A stretch of 64,000 nt of DNA from Lepidodermella squamata (taxonomy: Eukaryota > Gastrotricha), in NCBI GenBank assembly GCA_047495785.1, contig JBLDXI010000002.1, positions 1,984,001 to 2,048,000 of the forward strand, written 5' to 3'. This document shows, in pieces, positions 1 through 10,864 of the stretch (its first letter is position 1; every line of letters begins with the position of its first letter). The notes below the pieces were generated by a model that had not been told where the DNA came from, made no database searches, and saw only the letters and a program-made list of their open reading frames with translations. The translations under genes and the position numbers were made by a program.

Positions 1-830
1 AACCCCACTTTTCACTTGTTAATAGGCATTATCCTTTAGCCGGTCAAAAAATGGCCTTTGGCTAAAATGAGTACACTCGATTTCCAGTCTTTACCTCCCC
101 CACTAAAACCCTTTCTTTCAACATTCTTTGTCTGTTTTTTAATGGGCTTTTTAAATTACGTTTTTTATATGACTATTAATAACCAATAAAACCCCCAGTT
201 TATTGTAGTTTGAATATTCTTTTAATCCTCATTTACCTAGATAATGCCATAAAACTTTAAGATGCATATCACGAGGACACTTAATTATCAACTGGCCGTA
301 TTTTCGGAGGCCACTTTACAACTTGTTATACATATGCCGTTACTGCTTCTACCTATACACTGACTGACCACTTGTTGGCGTAAACCGCAGCAGATGATGA
401 TGACTAGGTATATTTCACCGGCGGTGTGTACGTATGAGACAAAGAGCATCACCATCATTATCATCGTCGTCAGCAATAGAATAAGAAAAAAACGCGCACC
501 AAGGTGAAAAAGCAACCGGTTTATTGTTATTACCAAGCAGCAGGGCAATTAGCGAGAAATTGCGAACGGGTCACGTGTCTGCGTTCTGACCTGATAGCAA
601 TAAAAATTCAAACCAGAGTTTTATAGCGTATATAATAATTTTTCATCATGAAAAAAAGTACAACGATAAATTTGGCCGGCCGGCTATTGCGTGCAAGTGT
701 GGAGGTGTGGATTGGCGCACCCCACCCCCTGTTGACACTTACACCTTCAATAATACAAAAACGTGAACGGGATTGGCACAAATTGTACAAAAAAATACGT
801 TACGCAAAAAATACAACAGAGCAGAGCTGC
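1..830. other. Intergenic, no gene seen
   Basis: AT-rich sequence with only short, low-quality open frames on both strands. No domain, splice pattern or RNA gene was recognised. It lies downstream of the receptor kinase gene, which is transcribed towards it. Confidence 0.5.
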
Positions 831-3800
831 TTATAGCCGCTTGGGCACACCTCTCAAGAGTGCAATGTTAATCGAGTTTAAAACGGGCAACAATTCGTCA
901 AAAGACGGCCTGCAGTTGCGATCAGCCACCCAGCATCGCATTATAACGTCGTTGAACCTGAAAAAAACAATTGAAATTAAAAAAAAAATGAAAAAAGGCG
1001 CGAATTTTCTTTACATTTCATCTGGGCAGTTTTCAGGTTTCTCCAGTCGTTGGTTCTGATGGCAAACATAGTCGATAACTTCTTCATTGCTCAAGCCTCG
1101 ATACGGCTCGGTCTTGCACTCTGGAAAATTCCAGAAATTATATCAAAATTAAACAAAAAATAATAGCAATACTCGTGAAAATTTCCCAGCAAACGACACC
1201 AAAGCTCCAAACATCTGATTTCTCCTCGAATTTTCGTTGTAGAATCGATTCAGGTGGATGCCAACGAACTGGCAAAGGTCGCGGGTTGGCTGATGACCAG
1301 TAATAGCTGCCCTCGTGTAGGTCCCTCGCGAGGCCGAAATCGGCGATTTTCAGAACGCCATCATGCGAAACGAGCACATTTCTCGCGGCTAAATCGCGGT
1401 GAACACATTTTTGCGTTGTCAAATACTCCATGCCGCAGCAAATTTGAAGGCAAAAATGAACCAAGGCGACGTTGGCGATATCAACGGGATGATCGCGTAG
1501 ATACGCCCGTAAATTTCCGTTTCTCATGTAGGCGAACATGATGAATGGCTGGTCTTCAATGACTGAAATTCCGATAAGGCGCAGAACATTAGGATGGTCC
1601 ATGTTTTGCATGATGTGGGCTTCTTTCAGAAAAGCGACAACGTTGACGTTATCCGTTGACTTAACGGCTTTGATCGCGACCTCCTCGTCCGGACTGCCGT
1701 TGCCACGTTTAATGACGCCGTAGTAAACGACCCCGAAATTACCCTCGCCGATCTGATCGCCAACATGGACCTTTGAGGCATCGATTCGAAGGCGTTCCAA
1801 CATGACACCCATTTCGTCGTTTCCGGAAATTTCAGCGACGAGAGCTCGAAAACTGTGCGAAGGAGTGATGTACTTGTCGAGATCTGACGAAGATTCACTC
1901 AGATTTTGCAAATTTCCTTTCTTTTTCCAGACAAATTTCCAATATCCTAGACCGACCAAGGCTATCGAAGCAATACAGCCAACAGATGCGATGGTTGCTA
2001 TAATTGCTGTTACTTCGTTACTAGAACTTTCGGTCTTTTGCTCAACAGCTGTATAACCAAATATGAACTTATCTCAATATGATTCAAATCAATATTTACC
2101 TCCATTTTTCCCGTCATCTCCAGGATACATAGCGTAGGCTTGGATTTCGAAAGCCGACTTATCTTTTAACAAGGCTTCGTCAGATTGGTGCAGGCGGATA
2201 ACAGCCGAGTCGTGCCCCGTTTCGATTATTGCGCACTGCGTTCCGGTTGAATAGGTCTCGAGGCTTGAATCACATTCGACTTGCGTGCAGTGCTCTTCAA
2301 CGCTTGGTGATACAACAGGGTCATAAATGACCTCAACGTGGTCGCATATGCAGGACGAACAATTTCTCGAACCAGCATCATACAACTTAATTTCAAATCT
2401 GTGGGGAAAATTTCAAATTTCAAAATTTCAAATTTCATAAAGTTAATTTTAAATTTTTTAAATTCTTTATTTTTTAATTTTCAATTTTCAATTAAATCAG
2501 ATATCAATAAAAATTTCAAAATTAATTTTTTTAGCTCAATTTTAATTTTTAGTTTTTAATATTTTTTTGAGGACATACCGCAATTTGGACCCTGATGGGC
2601 CCAATAATTTCCAATCGCAACTGTCATTGACGCTATACTTGATGTTTGTTCGAGGAGGGTCAATCACCGTGAAATGTTGACCGGCCTCAGGCGAGCTGAA
2701 GGTCACAGGGTTGTGGTATTGGCATGGCAAATCTTCCTTGTTCAAGACTGAATAAAAAATTATCATAAATCGCGTATTTTTTCAATTAAATTTCGATTAT
2801 ACCTTCGAAACGAGCGGCCCATCCCCTTCGTTCATAGTCACCATCGGTAACAAAATGAAGGTACATAACAGCGGGCGAGACGTAGTAATAACCAGGATTT
2901 GCGACGGTGCCGCAAACCGTGTCGATTAGAACCCGAGATCGGCCGCCGTAGATGGACAATTTATCGCAAGAGCAAGATGTACGATCAGTGCAATTTTCAA
3001 TATCGATGTATTCAAATCGAAGCCTATTATAGAGAAAATAACATGAAACTGATAATGCAGGCAAAATAACGCAGTACCTGATGTACTGACTTTCATCTGG
3101 AGCTTCGATCGACCATGTGCAATCTTCGTTAGCTCGATAATTCCCATCTATCGTACGTTGGTAATTTGTCAATCGCCCAGTTGTTAGGTTCGCGATGTAT
3201 CTCGAGACACAAGGGGTATTGTCCCACCTCGGCTCCTCCCGCCATTCAAGGACAAACCCTTTCGCCGCAATCGTTGCGTCAGTTTTAAAATTAATCAACG
3301 CAGTATTGCCTAGGGTTACGTAAGTTGCGTTCCGTTCAAGCGACCCTGTCCCACATTTCGTAGTCAGCCGGCGGGATCGCAAGAAACTCCCGGTTCCAGG
3401 ACCGTCAAACAGCGACAAACTATCGCACTCACAGTTGGGACATTGCTGGATGTCGAGCTTTGTCAACGTCATTCGAATGACTCGCGTCGGCGGAACCATG
3501 ATTCGCCATTTACAGTCTTCATTGTTGCGATACAACCCGGTCTCGGAACAGGAGTAACTTTTGAGTGTCCCATTATGTCGGCCACTGATCACGGCGGTTT
3601 GCTTGCATGGAATATTATCCGCATTTATAGCTAAAATATAAAGCGGTAAGAAAAAATATTAATTAATATGTCATATTAAGGAGGAATATTAATTAATATT
3701 AATTAAAAATATTAAGGAGGAATTTTTGAATTTTTGAATTTACAATTTTTTGAAATTTGTTGATTAAAAAAGAATAAAGAGGAATATTCTCAAGACTTTA

Positions 3801-4392
3801 TCAATTTCACACACGCGACAAGGGTACTGGACTCAAAGTTATTATTAAAAAAAAAACGAGCCTTGAAATTCGAGGGCGAAGCCAGAGAATTCGTGGTCTT
3901 CATCGCTTTCAAACATAACCAAGGCCGCATTTAGGCTGGACATAAAATGCTCATCCGGTTTGAATTTCCCGCATTCTTTTGTGATCAGCGGTGATAGGAC
4001 AGGGTCCAATCCGTTCAAAATTCGAACCGAGTCGCACGTGCATGTGCTTTCCATGAATGCAACGCCCGATCTCGAACATTCCTCCAGGTCGAGTTGGTGA
4101 AAGTTGAAGCTAGGAAAAGCTTGATTTAACAAAATTTCGAACATATCGCGTTCGATACTTTATACCTGATTATGTAATGCTTTGGTACTGTAATTGCCCA
4201 CATGCATGTTCTATTAGGGAAATAATTGCCGTTGTTGCCTTGGTGACTTCTTATGATCCCATGGGTATTGTTGATAACAATAGGGTGATCAGGGCATCCG
4301 TCGATTGGATCGTAATAAATCGGCTTCCGAAAAATAACCGCCTCTCCGAACCCAATAGCAGTCAAAAAAGGTAAAATTACAAGAATTTTCAT
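831..4392 (-). CDS. CUB-domain receptor tyrosine kinase (multi-exon)
   Basis: Predicted single-pass membrane receptor that would phosphorylate tyrosines after extracellular ligand binding. Reading from 4392 leftwards: a signal peptide (MKILVILPFLTAIGFG), then four CUB-like domains (about 4340-3845, 3640-3215, 3215-2786, 2760-2097), each with paired cysteines and N-glycosylation sites. A membrane helix (VTAIIATIASVGCIASIALV) lies at about 2010-1945 and is followed by a basic KKK stop-transfer. The kinase has the glycine loop GEGNFG, VAIK lysine, HRDLAARN catalytic loop, DFG, and the PVRWHPPE tyrosine-kinase signature (1860-1170). C-lobe exons follow at about 1125-1013 (YRGLSNEEVIDYV) and 965-831 (MRCW...RPSFDELL). 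The start at 4392 is preferred over 4428 because it begins the signal peptide. All catalytic residues are present, so it looks active. The kinase resembles FGFR/Ret-type receptors, but no vertebrate family with this ectodomain is known to me. Exon borders are approximate. Confidence 0.8.
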
Positions 4393-4429
4393 TTCCAATT
4401 TTCGCGAAAAGTACGAATAATGCTTCATT

Positions 4430-5014
4430 TTTCTCTTTCGTTCGTTTTTTTGCCCGATTTTTTAGCTCGAGTGGGCTAATCTGGATCGATGCCCGTCACA
4501 ACATCCACTTACACGTGAACAATATCGTGCTTATCAGACGTTCGCGGAAGAGGCCCATCTGTCGAAAGTTATGTAGTGCACGACATAATTTCGAAAAAAT
4601 TATTGCCTCGCGCGTGTCGTCATTATTTATATAATGTATATAATAAGTGGTGGTTGGCAAAGCGATAACACCATTGCAACTCGTCCGGCGCAGAGTTAAT
4701 AAGCGGCACACGAAAGGTAAACATAATAGCATCAAACGGAGAGAAAAATTGAAGCGACGAGAGCTTTTTTTAATCACGACGAGTGAGAAACAGGTTTTAG
4801 CATTCCGGTGTTAATTTAAGCGTTCTTGAATAAGGTCACACGGTGGCCTCATGTTGTAATTGTCTCTTCCTCCACACGCGTCACTTGATGACTGAAAAAT
4901 GCAGTTATTAACAAGATAGAAAGTTTGTTTACTCGCGCAAAACAGCTATAGACCTGCTTGAGCTAATATACATACCCAAAGCACTCGCTATAAATCTGAA
5001 TTTTTATATGTGAA
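4430..5014. promoter_or_regulatory. Shared upstream region of divergent genes
   Basis: This 585-bp spacer separates the start of the receptor kinase gene (left, minus strand) from the start of a galaxin-like gene (right, plus strand), so it must hold both promoters. AT-rich words are visible (for example TATATAATA near 4632), but no specific element can be defended. A 93-codon open frame here (4496-4777) shows no protein-like character. Confidence 0.4.
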
Positions 5015-6404
5015 ATGAAGTCGTGTTTAACCTACGTCGTGATATTTTTCCAATTTTACTGCTGCTGCTGGGGTAATGTCCCGTTTTTCGAACACACCTA
5101 CCCGTTAGCGATTGGATCTTCGCTGGCCGAAATTCACCGCTCCCGATCCGCAGCCAAACTCAAGGAACGGCCTCTTCCTTTTTCGTTATTAAACCGCTTG
5201 GATGCTGGTGGTAAAAATTCCTCGAAGAAACTCGCTGATTTTCGCAAAAATCATCAATACTACAAATCGATTCCAGTCAGTAATAGCCCGAAATTTATGA
5301 TAATACCAGGCGAATCTCAAAAGACACAAAAGGATTTCTACGCATCCCTCAAGGACATAGAAGGGTTACCTAAAATGATCTGGCTGCCGATTGGCGGGAA
5401 AAATCCTATCGATATCATGTTTCAAAACACGGTTCCACCCAGCACAGTAACGACTAGAGCTACAACGACTCCGTTACCACCAAAAATTACGCCGATTAAC
5501 TACGCCAAGATTATCGCGTCATTATTCGGCGCGAAATCGCCTGGTTTTTCGAATTACTACTCCTGGGAGCCGGTCACTCAAAAGCCTCGATACACCCTTA
5601 TCCCAGCGACGAAACCTATCGATGCTGTGGAAGACGTTTGGCTGATTCCAAAAGGCATAGATCGCGATCAACTGCCGCCGGTTAAAACATTCGGAGGATG
5701 GGACCCGGACTACTTGCAATCGATTCCGCAACTGCCGCAGGCCTCGGCTGTTCCTATGGAAGAAATCGCTTGGTACCCGTCCCGTTATGAGATTAACGAA
5801 AGAACAACAGCGACAATTAGTTGTTACGGAGTTTTATACTCATTAACTCTTGTCGAGGTAAATTTCTCGATTTTTTAGTGATTATTTTTTATTTTTCCTT
5901 TAATAGATTAGGAAAACAGCTTGCTGCGGGAAACGAGCCTATAATTACCATGTTGCGACCTGTAGAAAGGGCCAGGTTGTTAGCCGGACTAATTACCTGA
6001 ATGACGCTGTGGCCAACTCTTCGTTGACTATGGTCGAAGATCCTGAAGACATTGTTTACGTCGATGTGGAGAGTGGCAAAATTCAGGGTGAGTATGACCA
6101 GTCATCGCCTATATCGCGCTACTGTGGCTCTGACGATGTGATTTACGACCCGAGAGAGCAATTTTGCTGCGACGATGTTGTTTATCCGAGACTGGAAGGG
6201 CAGGTGTGTTGCGAGGGTGTAGCCTATGCTCACTCACCTGGAAAACGTATCGCATGCTGCTCACTCACGCCTTACGACTCGGATACCCAAGTAAGATCTC
6301 ATTATATCGGTCAACATTTCACAATTAATTTGTTGTTATTTCTTTCCAGATGTGCTGGCAAAATAATCACGTATTAGAGAGAAGCTATTTAAATGGTTTT
6401 TAAT
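5015..6404 (+). CDS. Galaxin-like cysteine-rich secreted protein 1
   Basis: Secreted protein. Exon 1 (5015 to about 5857) begins with a hydrophobic signal peptide ending in CCCWG. A long basic, proline- and threonine-rich stretch of low complexity follows (VTTRATTTPLPPK). Exon 2 starts after the acceptor at about 5907 and runs to about 6290. It carries the family hallmark, repeated CC pairs: ACCGKRAYNYH, FCCDDVVY, VCCEGVAY and ACCSLTPYD. A last short exon (about 6351-6404) adds MCWQNNHVLE and the stop. The CCGxxxY(D/N) repeat resembles coral galaxins and related metazoan secreted proteins; in corals these belong to skeletal matrix, but the role here is unknown. Two similar genes lie at 10.9-14.1 kb and 14.4-17.1 kb. 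Confidence 0.7.
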
Positions 6405-6532
6405 GAATAAAATTTAATGAATGAGACAAGAGAAGGATTGGCCGTTTACTCGTCAGATGTCTCGATGAGATAAAGGGTTGACAGTTTTGATCCGCAGACA
6501 CACTTCACATAAATGATTATGCTGGAGTTGAG

Positions 6533-8320
6533 ATGTGTCGAATTTTCGCAATTATCAGTTGTGCGGCAATTTTTTTCATTATTCCCATATTGCTTCGAGC
6601 TAATAATTTGAATTTATCGGCGGTCGAATACGCGTTTACACCTAGGGATTCCCAGAAGCTGATCGATTCGCTGTTGAAGGCATGTTGGAAATATTAGGAA
6701 AAATTATCAAATTAATTTGTCTAAATTTTCAAAGCCCCTTAATGTAACATGGAATTGCGCCGATCGACGAGATCATTTGCCCGAGTGCAGGCTAAATATA
6801 ACCGCCGATCTCAGTATTTTTTATCAATTATTTACTAAATTTCGTTATTAATTTTATTAAACGATAGTTGGTCATCTGGACGTGTCGAAGCGAACAATAG
6901 CTCCTGGAAATTTGACGCTGGACGAAGTTTCAAAGCTCGTTCAAATGGCTGGACATCCGATGGCGGATGATGGTTACTATGAACCACCAGATTGCCGGCC
7001 TACAAGTCGCATAGCTATCATTATACCTTTCAAAAAACGCCACGAACATCTGCGCCAGCTTTTAGCTCGATTTGTCCCAATGCTGAAACGGCAAAAAATC
7101 GCATTTCAAATATTCCTCAGCGAGCAGGGTTAGAGAGAGGTCACGCAACTTTTTCTTGCTAATTTTTTTTAATTTCTTCGCGACAGTTGAGTATCGAGAT
7201 TCGAGATTCAGCCGATCCGTCCTAATGAATGCTGGCTTTGTCGAGGCTATGTTACACGCGAAACGAAACGGCCGACCGCCTTGGTGTTGCGCCGTGTTTT
7301 ACGATGTGGACAAGTATGATTCATCCCTCTTTGAATCATATAAAAAAATAGTTTTAATTTTACAAAGGATACCTCGAGATGACCGAATGCTTTTTACATG
7401 CCCAAAAAAGCGAGAGTTGTACCACATGTGGATGCAGTAGGTTGCATGTTTTCAGACTTTTTACAGCTAAAAATGATTAATTTTATCTAGGGCAAGTATA
7501 CCGTATCACTTCGGCGGTATAGGTGTGATCAACAGCGATGATTTCATTTATATAAACGGATATTCGAATCTTTATTTCGGCTACTACGGGGAGGATGATG
7601 AGATAATAATGAGGTCTTTATTATTTCACAATTAGTTTATGCAAAAACAAATAAATTTTTTTCTAAAGAGGTATGCAATGGGCGAATTACACCTATCGTC
7701 GCCTAACGAGTACAATAATTGTGCCGATGGGTCACGCTGGCCGAGACGAGGGCATTGGGCACAATGACACGGGCAACGATGACAACACGAGGAAGTGAGA
7801 GAAAATATTTTTTTATTATGCGATAATTTCGCAAATTTTTGTTTCAGTTACCGGCTGCATTGGACATCTCGTGCCAGAATGCATACGGATGGGCTTAATT
7901 GCGAGGAGTACCAACTCTTGGAAACCCAGCACAACAATTCTTACACGGTTTTCAGGATTCAATACGATGAAGATGCCATTTACGCGGTATTTTTTTCATT
8001 TTTTCGAATTTTTTCAAATTACATAATTCCATTCGCGGGTATACAAAATTATTGTATAATTATAATTAAATATTATTGTTATTACTTTTTTATTTTTTAT
8101 TATTAAATTGTAATAATTATCATAAAATTTAAAAATTTAAAAATTATAATTTTCTTTTTTTTCAGAAATTCATTTTTGAATGCGCGAAAACCGGTTTTTG
8201 GCAACGAGTCGTTATGCTGATGGGGAAAAACTGGGACAGAGTGGTTGAAGCTCAAAAGATGCGACTCGCTCATCCCGAAATGAGCCGTAAATTGCCGAAA
8301 CCAGCGGCACTGCTCGTTTA
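6533..8320 (+). CDS. Beta-1,4-galactosyltransferase-like (GT7) enzyme, divergent
   Basis: Type II Golgi-type protein of the GT7 family, which transfers Gal or GalNAc from a UDP-sugar to GlcNAc on glycans. An N-terminal hydrophobic anchor (about 6533-6595) is followed by short exons. Recognisable GT7 blocks: a KVAIIIP-type block seen as RIAIIIPFKKRHEHLRQLL (about 7006-7065), the metal-binding DVD in FYDVDKYD (about 7298-7322), HFGGIGVINSDDFIYINGYSN (7508 on), GEDDE in place of the usual WGWGGEDDD, and TDGLNCEEYQLL near the C-terminus (about 7892). The stop is near 8318. There are about seven introns of roughly 50 bp, and at least one splice (near 6681) seems to need a GC donor or another model. 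Substitutions in the acceptor-binding loop mean the substrate cannot be assigned. Confidence 0.75.
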
Positions 8321-8579
8321 ACTATATATGTGTAAATATGTATCAGCACCTAGATCTTGTTTACGCTCACCTGCTGAGCACCGCTGCTCAACTCTTTACT
8401 CGCTACAAGTGTAGTACTTACACCATGTAAAAACACGCGATAGTTAGTCGCGGATTTCGTGAATCGTTATGAAGAGAAATTATTTTTTATTATGATTAAG
8501 TCGCCGTTTATTGCATTAGAAGACGAGTGCAAGCTCAAGTTTTTGGCTGCGACGCGAAATAAAGATAATAAACGGCGGC

Positions 8580-9716
8580 ATGAAATCACTTCTTTTGCTA
8601 TCACTCCTGATTATTTTCTACGAATTAAAATCGGCGGTTAGTCTGAGGCCAAACCGCCGGAAAGCAACTCGAGGTCCTGAGTTGAATCAAACCATCAGGT
8701 GGTCGGACGACTCGAAGATTAATTGCGGCAATTACATGAATGGCGCCCTATGCCTAGTGCCTCGAATTCCGATGGTCGACTGGCACAGTTTGCAAAAGTA
8801 AGATAAAATAACCTCTAAAATAGCCACCTTAAACTATATTACGTCCCAGAGTTGGCCTTTTGTCTCCGTACTCATTTCTCAAAATGTCTGAACGGAGCAG
8901 AGAGGATTGGCTGAATGATGATCTCATGACCCTTTGCCAACCATTCAGAGACTTGCAGCGCTGCTCTGAACAGCATTTAGGCACCCGCGCCTTCTGGGAG
9001 TGCTTGCCTGCTGATGAATTCATACCCGGTGAATATCGGCACGTGGCGGTATACCGGACCCGCCTCAGTGCTATGATGCAAACGGTTGGCGAAATGTGCC
9101 GCGATGGCCTGGTTCGCGACATTCGATCCAGCGTGCCTTGCCTAATCGACATCATCGAGGAGAATCCGCAACCAGCTCTCGCTAATTGCGCTTTTAGCCG
9201 GCCTAAAAATTGCTCAGACAGCTTCCATAAAATTGTGAGTTTTGCCAAAATTAATTCAGATTATTAAAATTAAAAATTAATTGAAATTGAAATTAACTTT
9301 AAAAAAAATTAAATTTATTTAAAATTTTGAAATTTACTTTAAAACTTTAAATTTAGTTTGAATTTAATTTTTTATTTAATTTCTCCTTTTAGAGCGCTCT
9401 GGTCAAGCTTTCCACCTCATGTCGGCCACTGGTTCAAAGCACCGTGTAAGTTTTCAAAAAAATTTAAATATGTATATTTTATATATTTTTTCGTTCGTGC
9501 AGGGTGAAATTTTTCGGCGGCCTTCAGCGGTTAGCTTTGGTGTCCAATATTAAAGAGCCTCAAGTTTGTAGCGAGGAAGAATTGCCGAGAGTGAGAGTAG
9601 ACGCCTACCGGGACGCCGATTTACCTGTAATTTGCTCATTTTCGATGCCTGCAATTCACTCGATATCACGGAATTTCCTGTGCTTTGCTGCTATTTTCAC
9701 TCGATTAACATTTTGA
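8580..9716 (+). CDS. Secreted cysteine-containing protein, unknown function
   Basis: Four exons: 8580-8797, 8850-9234, 9393 to about 9445, and 9503 to at most 9716. The first encodes a clear signal peptide (MKSLLLLSLLIIFYELKSAV). The mature part has roughly a dozen cysteines (CGNYMNGALC, LCQPFRDLQRC, MCRDG, CLIDII, NCAFSRPKNC) spaced as in small disulfide-bonded helical proteins. No family was recognised. The spacing is loosely like nematode DUF19-type secreted proteins, but this is a guess. The last exon may end at a donor near 9628 rather than at the open-frame stop, so the C-terminus is uncertain. Confidence 0.6.
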
Positions 9717-10864
9717 TATGAATTTTAAAAGAATGTATAAATAATAAAGAATTCACAGTGAGTTTCTACTCGCGTGCCCTAGTTTACGAGGGCCTTAATT
9801 AAATTGTTAAAAAAATACTGGAAATAATTCCTTCAGCGCAACAGTTTGATCTTTTCAATAATACTTTTAAGTAATAGCCAGCTCGCTAAGATTTAATACC
9901 GAAAACACCTGTTTTGCTGCTCGAGCGATAATTGTCATTATTATTAGTGTATCATTGTTATCGCGCGCGCGCGCGCTTTTTTGCTTTGTGCGCGCAATTT
10001 TTTGCGCGAGCGCTCTCTTATATTCGCATAAGCGTGTCATTTGTCGTCTTACGCGCGAAACGATACTCGAGCAGCAACGTGCCAAAACAGTCGCATCTCG
10101 GTTCTGTGGAAAATTATTATCACAAGAGCTACCAACACTGATGTGTATTTTTGTTATTATTTTTCGCGCGCGCTCTCTTAATAAAGAATTAGGCCAATTA
10201 TATGGCGTAATTGCCGCTGCCATAATATTATTAATTTTTGACGTTTCAACGCCATTTTCAAACAGAGCGTCAGATTCTGCGTCTTCATCGAAACCTGAAA
10301 ACAACAACAACTAGAAAACGGCGTTTTGCTACGGCAGCAAAAATGCCGGCGAAAGCTCGAGATAGCAAAATCCGGGGACGCGCAACTCGTCTCAAAAATA
10401 AAACAGTCGTTAAAAGTTCCCATCACAAATAAAAGGCCAATATCACTACTTTTAACAATTATAGCGCTAGTGTGTTTATTTTCTGAACATTTCTGCGCCG
10501 CCATGTTGGCATTTTATCGCACGGTTAAAAACAACACAGTGTTATTATATTGTTGTTGTTGTTGCGCACGATGTGTATTTGCGATGGCAGTTTTGTCAAA
10601 CTGGGATGCCGACTCAAAAGTTTTACATGTTTTTCGAATTGAAATTTTTAACACAATGTCGCTAATTGCGAGATCATTTTGGACCGCAATGTGGCTTTGG
10701 GAACGAGCGATCATTTTTTCAAAAATTCCTTCTTAAAAATTTTAAATTTTATTTTAAAAATCGCTTTAATTTTTATATTAAGCACCGAAAATATTCTCAA
10801 CATTTTCAGACACGTGATCGTTTATTTTTTTTAATTTTTAACAATTTTTATTAAATGTATAGAA
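9717..10864. other. Intergenic, CG dinucleotide runs
   Basis: No supported gene. It contains a CG alternation (about 9962-9977) and two related words, gcgcgagcgctctctta (about 10004) and gcgcgcgctctctta (about 10166). Overlapping open frames occur on both strands in the CG-rich part, as expected from composition. It presumably includes the promoter of the next gene. Confidence 0.45.

Noticed and set aside
288-548. 86-codon minus-strand frame
   Set aside because: Hydrophobic and Cys-rich by composition only; no splice partners, domain or neighbour context.
9867-10736. Several overlapping 60-150-codon frames on both strands
   Set aside because: They lie in CG-alternating and low-complexity DNA and overlap each other; such frames are expected by chance there.
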